Below are positions 34,494 through 42,311 of a DNA stretch of 64,000 bases, in pieces (position 1 is the stretch's first letter; every line of letters begins with the position of its first letter). Origin of the DNA: Halanaeroarchaeum sp. HSR-CO. GTDB taxonomy: Archaea; Halobacteriota; Halobacteria; Halobacteriales; Halobacteriaceae. The stretch covers positions 372,001 to 436,000 of the forward strand of contig NZ_CP087724.1 in NCBI RefSeq assembly GCF_024972755.1, in the 5' to 3' direction. The notes under the pieces were generated by a model, which worked only from the letters and a program-made list of their open reading frames with translations, ran no database searches and was not told the origin of the DNA. Position numbers and translations under genes: made by a program.

Positions 34494-35645
34494 ATGCGAG
34501 TGGCAGTTATCGGTGGCGGAATTATCGGGATGGCCAGCGGGTACTATCTCGCACGCCGTGGCGCCGACGTTACCGTCTACGAGCAGGGGGGCATCGGGAA
34601 CGGGAGCACGGAGCGGTCGGCTGGCGGGATTCGACGACAGTTCTCCACGCCCGTGAACGTGAAACTCTCCGATCGGAGTATCGAAGTCTGGGATCGCTTC
34701 GAGGAGGAGTTCGGCGAGGACATCGACTACCGCCGATCCGGCTATCTCTTTCTCGCCCGCTCGGCGGACGTGGCCGAGCAGTTTCGCGAGACGGTGGCGA
34801 TGCAAAACGACCTGGGCGTCCCGACCGAACTCGTCGACCCGGAACGGGCGGCAGATATCGTCCCGGAACTCGACGCGGCGAAGTTCCGCGTGGGGATGTA
34901 CCTCGACACGGACGGGTTCGCCGACCCCCACCTGGCCTTGCAGGGGTTCGCCCAGGCCGTTCCCGCGGTCGGCGGCGCCGTCGAGACGAAGACGGCGGTG
35001 ACCGACGTCCTCACGACGGATGGCGCCGTGACGGGCGTCGAGGTCGAGGGCGAGCGTGTCGAGACCGACTTCGTCGTCAACGCCGCCGGTCCCTGGGCAC
35101 ACCGGGTGGCCGAGATGGCCGAGGTCTCGGTGCCCGTCCGTCCCAAGCGGCGGCAGGTGCTCGTCGTCGAGCCCCAGCGAGAACTCCCCGAATCGGTGCC
35201 GCTGACGATCGATCTGGAGACGGGCGTATACTTCCGCCCCGAGCGGGAGGGGACCGCACTGGTCGGCGGGCACTTCGACGACGAAGACGATCCGGACCGG
35301 GACCCGGATCACTACTCACAGCGCCCCGACATGGACTGGCAGATCGAGGCCCTCGAACTGGCGACGGACGTGGCGGGGTACTTCGGCCCGGACGCCCGAA
35401 TCCGTCGGGGCTGGGCGGGACTGTACGCCGTGACGCCCGACCATCATCCTATTCTCGAGGAGACCATCCCGGGATTGGTCTCGGCGATCGGCTTCTCCGG
35501 TCACGGCTTCCAGCAGGCGCCGGCGACGGGCCAGATCGTCACGGAACTGATCTTCGACGGCGAGCCGTCGCTCGTCGACGTCTCACAGCTGACCAGCGAT
35601 CGGTTCGAGACGGGGGACCTGATCGACGAACGGAACGTGGCCTGA
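34494..35645 (+). CDS. FAD-dependent amine/amino-acid oxidoreductase (DAO family)
   Basis: 383 residues, of sarcosine oxidase and D-amino-acid oxidase length. The N-terminal FAD-binding Rossmann motif is VAVIGGGIIGMASGYYLARR (GxGxxG) with the ribose-binding YEQGG. SAGGIRRQFS follows, as in SoxB-type oxidases. FVVNAAGPWAH is the second FAD contact and the C-terminal GFSGHGFQQAPATGQ is the flavin-closing motif. It should oxidise a secondary or primary amine of an amino acid to an imine. The natural acceptor (oxygen or an electron carrier) is unknown. Context with LivKHMGF and a 2-oxoacid oxidoreductase suggests it generates a 2-oxoacid. Confidence 0.88.
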   Translation: MRVAVIGGGIIGMASGYYLARRGADVTVYEQGGIGNGSTERSAGGIRRQFSTPVNVKLSDRSIEVWDRFEEEFGEDIDYRRSGYLFLARSADVAEQFRETVAMQNDLGVPTELVDPERAADIVPELDAAKFRVGMYLDTDGFADPHLALQGFAQAVPAVGGAVETKTAVTDVLTTDGAVTGVEVEGERVETDFVVNAAGPWAHRVAEMAEVSVPVRPKRRQVLVVEPQRELPESVPLTIDLETGVYFRPEREGTALVGGHFDDEDDPDRDPDHYSQRPDMDWQIEALELATDVAGYFGPDARIRRGWAGLYAVTPDHHPILEETIPGLVSAIGFSGHGFQQAPATGQIVTELIFDGEPSLVDVSQLTSDRFETGDLIDERNVA

Positions 35646-35652
35646 ACGGGCC

Positions 35653-36354
35653 CTACCCGCCCAGGTAGTTCTCCTGGACCTCGGGGGCGTCCAGCAAGGC
35701 GGCACAGTCGTCTTCCATCTGTATTTTCCCCTGCGTCAGCACGTAGCCTCGGTCGCCCCGCTTGAGTACCTCCTCGGCGTTCTGCTCGACGACGAAGATC
35801 GCCGTCCCCTCGGCATTGATCGCATCGATCTCGTCGAAGAGCTCCGTGACGAGGTTGGGCGCGAGGCCGGAACTGGGCTCGTCGAGGACGAGTAGATCGG
35901 GTTCGGTGATCAGTGCTCGCGCGACCGCGAGCATCTTCCGTTCCCCGCCCGAGAGTGTCCCGGCTTTCTGTTCGGTCCGTTCCTCGAGACGGGGGAACCG
36001 CTCGTAGATCTCCGCGAGAATCTCCTCGGGAATCTCGTCCCGTGTGTATGCGCCCATGCGGAGGTTCTCCTTGACGGAGAGCGGGGCGAAGACGTTCTCC
36101 TCCTGGGGAACGAAACTCACGCCGCGACGAATGATCTCCTCCGGATCCGTCTGGAAGATGTCCTCGCCCCGTAACCGGACCGATCCGGACAGCCGATCGG
36201 CGAATCCGAAGATCGACTTCAACAGCGTCGTCTTTCCGGCTCCGTTGGGGCCGATGAGCGCGACGTACTCCCCCTCGTCGACGGTCACGCTCACGTCGTG
36301 TACGATCTCCAGATCACCGTACCCCGCCGTCAGATCTTCGACGTCGAGTAGCAT
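35653..36354 (-). CDS. livF: Branched-chain amino-acid-type ABC transporter ATPase LivF
   Basis: 233 residues, the size of LivF. Walker A is GPNGAGKTT, the signature TLSGGERKMLAVARAL, Walker B LLVLDEPSSGLAPNL, and Q-loop VPQEENVFAPL. LivF is one of the two ATPases of the LivKHMGF importer. It is encoded on the opposite strand to livKHMG, separated by a roughly 230-nt divergent region, an unusual split since livF normally follows livG. Its stop is 7 nt from the stop of the convergent FAD oxidase gene. Confidence 0.9.
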   Translation of the reverse strand: MLLDVEDLTAGYGDLEIVHDVSVTVDEGEYVALIGPNGAGKTTLLKSIFGFADRLSGSVRLRGEDIFQTDPEEIIRRGVSFVPQEENVFAPLSVKENLRMGAYTRDEIPEEILAEIYERFPRLEERTEQKAGTLSGGERKMLAVARALITEPDLLVLDEPSSGLAPNLVTELFDEIDAINAEGTAIFVVEQNAEEVLKRGDRGYVLTQGKIQMEDDCAALLDAPEVQENYLGG

Positions 36355-36524
36355 CAGTGCCGCCCTCCGTTCGTGGGATGTACTCCCAATCGCGGTGAAT
36401 GTTTACCCATGCCACTCCAAATCAGGGCCGCCATAGTGAATCTTGCCCTCCGGGGCACCGTTCCTCGTCGAATATACTGCAAATCTATCAAAATCTCGAC
36501 TGGGGCTACGTCCTGTTTCAGTTA

Positions 36525-36558
36525 ATGATATTTCATGATATACCGGGTAGTTTTATAA
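36525..36558 (+). promoter_or_regulatory. livK promoter with a 10-bp-spaced direct repeat
   Basis: TATA box ttttataa at 36551-36558 lies about 31 nt before the ATG at 36586. The other in-frame ATG at 36562 would be upstream of the predicted transcription start, which decides the start codon. Just upstream, atgatat occurs at 36525-36531 and again at 36535-36541, one helical turn apart, as expected for an activator or repressor site. Confidence 0.55.
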
Positions 36559-36585
36559 CCAATGGGTGGTATATCTCCGGTTGTC

Positions 36586-37962
36586 ATGCCACAGCCTGGC
36601 AAGCAGCTAGATCTGGATCGGCGCCGGTACCTTAAACACCTCGTCGGCGCGGGAGCGATGGTCGGCCTCGCGGGTTGTTCGGGCGGCGACGGTGGTGACG
36701 GCGGCGACGGCGGTGATGGCGGGTCCGACGACGGGACCACCGTCGAGGGAGATACCGACGTAAGCGAGGACAGCATCGTTATCGGCCAGCCGGCGAGTCT
36801 GACCGGCAAGTGGGACTTCCTCCAGAAGGCCGCGACCGCGATGACCGAGATGACCCTCGCACAGATCAACGACGCCGGCGGTCCACTGGGTCGGCAGGTC
36901 GAAGTCAGTCGCCGGGACACCGGCGTCGACCCTCAGGAAGCCAGAACGGTCGTCGAGCAACTGACGAACGTCGACGGAGCCTCGGTCATCAACGGACTCT
37001 TCTCGAGTGAGATCGCCCCCCTGCAGGACTTCCTCATCGACAACGAGGTACCGGTCATCACCCCGTGGCCGGGGAGCCGCGACCTCGACGATTTCGGCGG
37101 CGACAACGGGACGCCCGGGGACCTCAGCGACGACGAGTGGGTGTGGCGGACGATCATCAGCGACTCGGTCCACACTGCCGGCGCCGCACTGAAAATGGCC
37201 GAAGAAGTGGACACGGTAGCGGTATTGAACGGCACGAGCGCAGGTGAACGGTCGTGGGCGGAAGCGTTCATGGGCGCCGCTGCCGTTATCGACGACCTGG
37301 AAGTCGTCACTCAACTGGAGGTAGAAGAGGGGAAGAACTCCTACCAGAGTGACCTCTCTCGGCTCTTCGGTAACGAGTTCGACGGGTGGGCCTTCTCGCT
37401 TGGGCTCCAGGACGCCATCACGCTGCTGCGGGAGTGGTCACAAGGTGGCTACGGGAAACCCGTGATGATCGAGGACGGACTCCAGCAATCGGAACTCGTC
37501 AACACGCTCGGCAGTCGTCTGGAGGGCGATGACGTGTTTGTGACGGCCGGTTCGACGTCCGGACCCGCGGCCGAAACCGTGCTGGACCAGTTCACCGAGG
37601 AATACCCCGATCAGGACACTCATCCCTGGGGAATCGCGATGTACGACGCGATCACGGTGGGTGCGCTGGCGATCCACCGGGCGGGGTCGACGGATCCGAC
37701 CGAGGTAGAGAAGAACATCGGTCCGGTCTCGCGCCCGCCGGGGACGGAGGTGACGAATTTCGCGGACGGCAAAGAAGCGCTCGACAACGGCGAGGACATC
37801 AACTTCAAGGGCGCCGTCTCTGCCGTCGAGTTCACCGACAAGGGCGACGTGGTCGGTGACGCGAGCGTCTACGACGTCACCCCAGACGGCTTCACCCAGA
37901 CGGGGACCGTCAACGCCGACGACATCCAGGCGATCCTCACCGATTCGGAATACGGGTCGTAA
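36586..37962 (+). CDS. livK: ABC transporter substrate-binding lipoprotein (LivK-like)
   Basis: 458 residues from the ATG at 36586, chosen from the promoter spacing. The Tat lipoprotein signal is RRRYLKHLVGAGAMVGLAGC. A Gly/Asp-rich linker follows, then a periplasmic-binding-protein type I domain starting ENSIVIGQPASLTGK-like (about residues 64-80, SEDSIVIGQPASLTGKW). AQINDAGGPLGRQVEV and DPQEARTVVEQL are standard LivK landmarks. It would bind an amino-acid-like solute outside the cell. The ligand cannot be named: such proteins also bind amides, urea and aromatic acids. First gene of livKHMG. Confidence 0.9.
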   Translation: MPQPGKQLDLDRRRYLKHLVGAGAMVGLAGCSGGDGGDGGDGGDGGSDDGTTVEGDTDVSEDSIVIGQPASLTGKWDFLQKAATAMTEMTLAQINDAGGPLGRQVEVSRRDTGVDPQEARTVVEQLTNVDGASVINGLFSSEIAPLQDFLIDNEVPVITPWPGSRDLDDFGGDNGTPGDLSDDEWVWRTIISDSVHTAGAALKMAEEVDTVAVLNGTSAGERSWAEAFMGAAAVIDDLEVVTQLEVEEGKNSYQSDLSRLFGNEFDGWAFSLGLQDAITLLREWSQGGYGKPVMIEDGLQQSELVNTLGSRLEGDDVFVTAGSTSGPAAETVLDQFTEEYPDQDTHPWGIAMYDAITVGALAIHRAGSTDPTEVEKNIGPVSRPPGTEVTNFADGKEALDNGEDINFKGAVSAVEFTDKGDVVGDASVYDVTPDGFTQTGTVNADDIQAILTDSEYGS

Positions 37963-37977
37963 TCCAAGAGCGAAACG

Positions 37978-38859
37978 ATGGCGTTGGCTCAATCGGTCAT
38001 TTTCGCGCTGGAAGCGGGATCGTACCTCGCGGTCGCCACGGTCGGGTTCACCCTGATCTACGGCGTCGTGAACATGATCAACTTCGCGTACGGAGAGTAC
38101 ATGACGATCGGCGCCTATACCGCGTTCATTTCGATGCAACTCTTCGACGTCGGCGTGTTACTGACGATCCCGATCGTTATCGTCGTCTCGATGGTCGCGG
38201 GCTACGCGATTTCACGTGTTACCTTCGTGCCGATGCGGGGTGCCGGAGCAGTTCCGTTGTTGCTCGCTTCGATCGGCCTGGGGATGTTGTTGCGCAACGG
38301 GTATCGACTCGTCGGCGGTGCCAACATCCGGTTCATCGACTTTCGCGTGCAGGTGTACCGGACCGAGGCGCTCGGTGGATTCTTCATCAACACCCGCCAC
38401 GGGCTGGTCATCGGGAGTGCGTTCGTGGTGTTCGTCCTCATCCACGTCCTGATGACGCGAACGAACGCCGGGATCGCCATGCGAGCGACCAGCCACAGCG
38501 AACTGCTCGCTCGGGCCTCCGGCATCAACACGGACCGCGTCCGGCGGAACGTCTGGTTGATGTCCTCCGGGCTGGCTGGCTTCTCGGGGTTCCTCCTCGG
38601 CCTCACCTCTTCGATCGCCCCACTGATGGGCTTCGACGAGGTGTTGCTCGTCATCGCCGCCGCGATTCTGGGCGGGGTCGGGAGCGTCTATGGCGCGGTC
38701 ATCGGTGCGTACGTGATCGGCTTCGTGATGATTTTCTCATCGTCCTATCTTCCCGGAGCCATCTCTAATCTCGGGACCGTGTTTGCCTTCCTGCTCCTGA
38801 TAATCATGTTGCTCGTCAGACCAACGGGAATCGCCGACGTAGCGGAGGGTGACGTATGA
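37978..38859 (+). CDS. livH: Branched-chain amino-acid-type ABC permease LivH
   Basis: 293 residues with about eight transmembrane helices. The opening GSYLAVATVGFTLIYGVVNM and INFAYGEYMTIGAYTAF are the LivH signature, the latter being the conserved N-F-A-x-G-x-x-x-x-x-G-A-Y. The EAA-type loop MRATSHSELLARASGINTDRV (about 163-183, in part) contacts the ATPases, and ILGGVGSVYGAVIGAYVIGF closes the protein. It forms one half of the channel with LivM. It begins 15 nt after livK and overlaps livM by 4 nt. Confidence 0.92.
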   Translation: MALAQSVIFALEAGSYLAVATVGFTLIYGVVNMINFAYGEYMTIGAYTAFISMQLFDVGVLLTIPIVIVVSMVAGYAISRVTFVPMRGAGAVPLLLASIGLGMLLRNGYRLVGGANIRFIDFRVQVYRTEALGGFFINTRHGLVIGSAFVVFVLIHVLMTRTNAGIAMRATSHSELLARASGINTDRVRRNVWLMSSGLAGFSGFLLGLTSSIAPLMGFDEVLLVIAAAILGGVGSVYGAVIGAYVIGFVMIFSSSYLPGAISNLGTVFAFLLLIIMLLVRPTGIADVAEGDV

Positions 38860-39905
38860 CGACCGTTCCGTCGATTCCGACCGTCGGACGGGATGGTGAC
38901 GGTCACCTCTACGTCCTGGCGGCTCTTATGGCGGTCGCGGGGATCGCGATCAAAGTGGCAGGCGTCGGTGTGGCCTTCCCCAGTCAGGGCCTCGTCGTCC
39001 TCGAAGTCCTCTCGTTCCTGCTCCTGTACGGTCTGGTGATTCTCGGCCTGAACGTCCAGTTCGGCTACACGGGGCTGGTCAACTTCGGCCCGGTCCTGTT
39101 CTTCGCTGTGGGGGCGTACACGACGGCCATGCTCGCCTCGACAGCCGGTACCGCTACCTCGGCGATCACCTTCGGATTGCCGTGGGGGGTCGCGCTGATC
39201 GCTGGCGTGGTCCTCGCGGGGATCGTCGGTGGCCTCCTTGGCGTGACGACACTGGAACTCCGTGGAGATTACCTCGCGATCGTCACGCTGGCGGCCGCCG
39301 AGATCTTCCACGGGGTGGCCTACAGCTTGCAAAACATTACCGGTGGCCAGAACGGCATCGGACAGGTGCCAACGATCTTCGACGCGTCGACGAACGAGGC
39401 CTCCGCAATCGTGGTGATCCTCGTCCTCGGCGGCCTCCTGCTCGCGTCATACGGCGTGATCAATCGCCTCACTGAATCGCCTTACGGCAGGGTATTGCGG
39501 GCGATTCGCAGCGACGAGGACGCGACCGAAGCGCTCGGCAAACCGACCTTCGATTACAAACTCTGGGTGATGGTCTACGGTGCCGCACTCATGGGACTGG
39601 CCGGCGGCCTGCTCGCCCTGTACAACGGGGCCATGGCTCCCGGGTTCGTCACGATCGACCTCACGGTGACCGTCTGGGTCGCCATGTTGATCGGCGGTGC
39701 CGGCAACCATCGTGGCGTGATCGGCGGGCTGGTGATCGTGATGGGGTTCCGGCTGCTCACTCGCTTTTTCAACCAGGCCTTCCCGGTCTCACAGACGGAG
39801 TTCGCCTCGTTGCGCCTGATGATGCTGGGGCTCTTGCTCATCGTCATCATCCGCTACAGGCCCGAAGGACTCTGGGGTAACCCCGAGGAGATGGAGGTGA
39901 GCTAA
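38856..39905 (+). CDS. livM: Branched-chain amino-acid-type ABC permease LivM
   Basis: 349 residues with about nine hydrophobic helices and a longer N-terminus than LivH, as usual. ILGLNVQFGYTGLVNFGPVL is the LivM equivalent of the conserved G-x-x-N-F-G motif. GRVLRAIRSDEDATEALGKP is the ATPase-docking loop, and MLIGGAGNHRGVIGGLVI the C-terminal motif. It pairs with LivH. ATGA overlap with livH and a 2-nt gap to livG indicate one transcript. Confidence 0.92.
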   Translation: MTTVPSIPTVGRDGDGHLYVLAALMAVAGIAIKVAGVGVAFPSQGLVVLEVLSFLLLYGLVILGLNVQFGYTGLVNFGPVLFFAVGAYTTAMLASTAGTATSAITFGLPWGVALIAGVVLAGIVGGLLGVTTLELRGDYLAIVTLAAAEIFHGVAYSLQNITGGQNGIGQVPTIFDASTNEASAIVVILVLGGLLLASYGVINRLTESPYGRVLRAIRSDEDATEALGKPTFDYKLWVMVYGAALMGLAGGLLALYNGAMAPGFVTIDLTVTVWVAMLIGGAGNHRGVIGGLVIVMGFRLLTRFFNQAFPVSQTEFASLRLMMLGLLLIVIIRYRPEGLWGNPEEMEVS

Positions 39906-39907
39906 TC

Positions 39908-40669
39908 ATGGCGATCTTCGAAACCAGTGATCTGGCCAAGGAGTTCGGCGGGCTCCGCGCCCTCGACTCCGTCTCGGTATCGATAGATCGGGGCGAACTG
40001 GTCGGTCTGATCGGCCCGAACGGTGCCGGGAAGACGACGTTCTTCAACTGCGTCACCGGGTTCCTGGAGCCGACCGCCGGGACCGTCTCCTTCCGCGACG
40101 AGGAGGTGACGGGGCTGCCGGCCCACGAACTCCCTCACCGCGGTATGGTGCGGACCTTCCAGCACTCTCGCGCGCACGGGACGATGACGGTTCGCGAGAA
40201 CGTCAAACTCCCCGCGCTCGACCATCCGGGAGAACGGGCGAAACACGCACTGTTACAGACGGACGCAATGAACGACCGGGAGGCGGAAATCGACGAGCGA
40301 GCCACCGAACTGATGGATCGGTTCGGCCTCCTGGAGAAAGAAGACCAGTACGCAGCCCAGCTCTCGGGTGGTGAACGGAAACTCCTCGAGATCGCCCGAT
40401 CGCTGATTACCGATCCGGAGCTGTTGTTGCTCGACGAGCCCTACGCCGGCATCGACGAGAAGTCGATGCAGACCATCGCCGACTACGTCCGGGAGCTCAA
40501 CGAGGAAGGCGTGACCTTCATCGTGATCGAACACGGCCTCGAGGCCCTCGTCGAACTGGTCGAGCGGCTCGTGGTACTTCACGACGGCGCCGTCATCGCC
40601 GACGGCGACCCCGACTCCGTCATTCGGGACCCCCAGGTCGTCGAGGTGTACCTGGGCAGCCGGGAGTGA
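39908..40669 (+). CDS. livG: Branched-chain amino-acid-type ABC transporter ATPase LivG
   Basis: 253 residues, LivG length. Walker A is GPNGAGKTT, the LivG-specific VRTFQHSRAHGTMTVREN region follows, the signature reads QLSGGERKLLEIARSL, and Walker B LLLDEPYAGIDE with switch His VIEHGLEA. It energises import with LivF. It is the last gene of livKHMG; 18 nt beyond its stop the 26-bp tandem repeats begin. Confidence 0.92.
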   Translation: MAIFETSDLAKEFGGLRALDSVSVSIDRGELVGLIGPNGAGKTTFFNCVTGFLEPTAGTVSFRDEEVTGLPAHELPHRGMVRTFQHSRAHGTMTVRENVKLPALDHPGERAKHALLQTDAMNDREAEIDERATELMDRFGLLEKEDQYAAQLSGGERKLLEIARSLITDPELLLLDEPYAGIDEKSMQTIADYVRELNEEGVTFIVIEHGLEALVELVERLVVLHDGAVIADGDPDSVIRDPQVVEVYLGSRE

Positions 40670-40686
40670 GCGGTCGACTCCCGGTC

Positions 40687-40790
40687 GTGAGACGCTGCGT
40701 CTGCTCCCGGCAGTGTGACGCTGTGTCTGCTCGCGGCAGTGTGACGCTGCGTCTGCTCCCGGCAGTGTGACGCTGTGTCTGCTCGCGGCG
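40687..40790. repeat. Four tandem copies of a 26-bp unit
   Basis: Copies start at 40687, 40713, 40739 and 40765. The consensus is gtgtgacgctg[c/t]gtctgctc[c/g]cggca. Copies 1 and 3 share gcgtctgctcc, and copies 2 and 4 share gtgtctgctcg, so the true unit is a 52-bp dimer duplicated once. Copy 1 has gtgag for gtgtg, and a possible degenerate copy precedes it at the livG stop. The period is not a multiple of three and there are no spacers, which argues against coding or CRISPR. It may act as a transcript end or recombination site. Confidence 0.9.
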
Positions 40791-40933
40791 TTCTCGACGC
40801 CACCGGTCCGTGTCTCGGCTCTTCGGTTGCCTGGCGGCTTCGGTTCTGGGCACCTGGTCCGTCAGTTCCACCGCCGTCGGTTGGTGGGCAGCATGCAGTA
40901 AGATGTATGCCCCCGTATTACGAACCGAAACGT

Positions 40934-41167
40934 ATGGCTGTACTCGAGGCGACGACGGGTGAGGCCGTCCGTATCTCGCTCGACAAGCAACTCTGTAAAG
41001 GGTGTGAGATCTGCGTCTCGCAGTGTCCGACGGACGTCTTCGGGATGGCTGGCTCGCCACCGGAGCGATATCCGGTCGTCGAGGCCGTCGACGACTGCGT
41101 GGACTGTGGCATCTGCGAACTCATCTGTCCGGATTTCGCGCTGTCGGTGGAGGGCGTCGATGAGTGA
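40934..41167 (+). CDS. korD: 2-oxoacid:ferredoxin oxidoreductase, delta (ferredoxin) subunit
   Basis: 77 residues from the ATG at 40934. Two [4Fe-4S] motifs are complete: CKGCEICVSQCP (about 21-32) and CVDCGICELICP (about 55-66), both with the following Pro. This is the architecture of KorD/VorD/PorD, the chain that moves electrons from the ThDP site to soluble ferredoxin. The extended upstream frame (to 40775) would add sequence from the repeat region and is rejected. The stop overlaps the alpha-subunit start by 8 nt. Confidence 0.9.
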   Translation: MAVLEATTGEAVRISLDKQLCKGCEICVSQCPTDVFGMAGSPPERYPVVEAVDDCVDCGICELICPDFALSVEGVDE

Positions 41168-42311
41168 CGCCGCCACTCCGCTGGGGGCGACCGACGTGTT
41201 GCCCCCCGGCAATCGGTTCATGACCGGCGACGAGGCGATCGCCTACGGAGCCATCTACGCCGGCTGTCGGTTCTTCGCGGGCTATCCGATCACGCCGGCG
41301 AGCGAAGTCGCCGAGACGATGTCCGCCGAGCTTCCGAAGGTCGGCGGGCGGTACGTACAGATGGAAGACGAACTGGGGTCGATCGCCGCGGTCGTCGGCG
41401 CCTCCTGGAGCGGTCGGAAGGCGATGACGGCGACATCCGGCCCCGGATTCTCGTTGATGCAGGAGAACCTGGGCTACGCCATCATGACCGAGACGCCACT
41501 GGTGCTCGTGGACGTGCAACGAAGTGGTCCCTCGACCGGGCAGGCCACCCTGCCGGCCCAGGGGGACGTCCAGCAGGCCCGGTGGGGAACGCACGGCGAC
41601 CACCCGATCGTGGCGCTCACCCCCGCCTCCGTCCAGGAAGCGTTCGACATGACGGTGCGGGCCTTCGACATCGCCGAGCGCTATCGCACGCCGGTCGTGT
41701 TGCTCGCCGACGGGATCATCGGCCACGCCCGGGAGAGTTTCACCGTCCCAGAGTCGGTGTCGACGGCGAGTCGGACGGTCGCCACGGCTGACGACGAGCG
41801 GGTGTTCGGCGACGAGGATGTCGCGCCGATGCCCCAGTTCGGCGAGGGATTGCGGGCACACGTGACCGGCTCCACCCACGAACCCGACGGGATGCGGGAC
41901 GTCAACACCCAGGCGGTTCACGACGATCTGATCAGGGGGATGCACGAGAAGATCGAGCAAAACGCCGATGACATCGTCGAGGTCGACGCCTGGCACGCCG
42001 AGGACGCGGACACCGTGGTCGTCGCCTACGGGATCACGGCGCGGACGGCGGCGGGCGCCGTGGAACGACTGCGGGACGACGGCATGGACGTGGGACAGCT
42101 CACGCTGAAGACCCTCTGGCCGTTCCCCGAAGACCACGTCGAGGCCGCGGCGGCGGGGGCGACCGAGATATACGTCCCCGAGCTGAATCTGGGACAGATA
42201 ACGCGGGAGGTCGAGCGCGTGACCGATCGGCCGGTGACCGGACTCGACCGGATCGGCGGGGAGCCGTGGACGGTCGACGAACTCGTCGCCGAGATCGGGG
42301 GTGACCGGTGA
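41160..42311 (+). CDS. korA: 2-oxoacid:ferredoxin oxidoreductase, alpha subunit
   Basis: 383 residues from the ATG at 41160. It has the pyrimidine-binding PYR-type domain of the KorA/VorA group: AGCRFFAGYPITPASEVAE (about 36-54), YVQMEDELGSIAAVVGASW and ATSGPGFSLMQENLGYA. The C-terminal third has VVAYGITARTAAGAVERLR, the domain II transketolase-C-like fold, and ends in the KorA-typical ELNLGQI. It catalyses oxidative decarboxylation of a 2-oxoacid to acyl-CoA with the beta chain. The substrate (2-oxoglutarate, branched 2-oxoacids or others) is not fixed by sequence; the Liv context favours an amino-acid-derived 2-oxoacid. Confidence 0.9.
   Translation: MSDAATPLGATDVLPPGNRFMTGDEAIAYGAIYAGCRFFAGYPITPASEVAETMSAELPKVGGRYVQMEDELGSIAAVVGASWSGRKAMTATSGPGFSLMQENLGYAIMTETPLVLVDVQRSGPSTGQATLPAQGDVQQARWGTHGDHPIVALTPASVQEAFDMTVRAFDIAERYRTPVVLLADGIIGHARESFTVPESVSTASRTVATADDERVFGDEDVAPMPQFGEGLRAHVTGSTHEPDGMRDVNTQAVHDDLIRGMHEKIEQNADDIVEVDAWHAEDADTVVVAYGITARTAAGAVERLRDDGMDVGQLTLKTLWPFPEDHVEAAAAGATEIYVPELNLGQITREVERVTDRPVTGLDRIGGEPWTVDELVAEIGGDR

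Noticed and set aside
36562-36585. Upstream ATG at 36562 as the livK start
   Set aside because: It would lie only a few nt after the TATA box at 36551-36558 and so upstream of the transcription start; the ATG at 36586 fits.
40687-40790. CRISPR array
   Set aside because: The copies are directly adjacent with no spacers and no cas genes are near; it is a simple tandem repeat.
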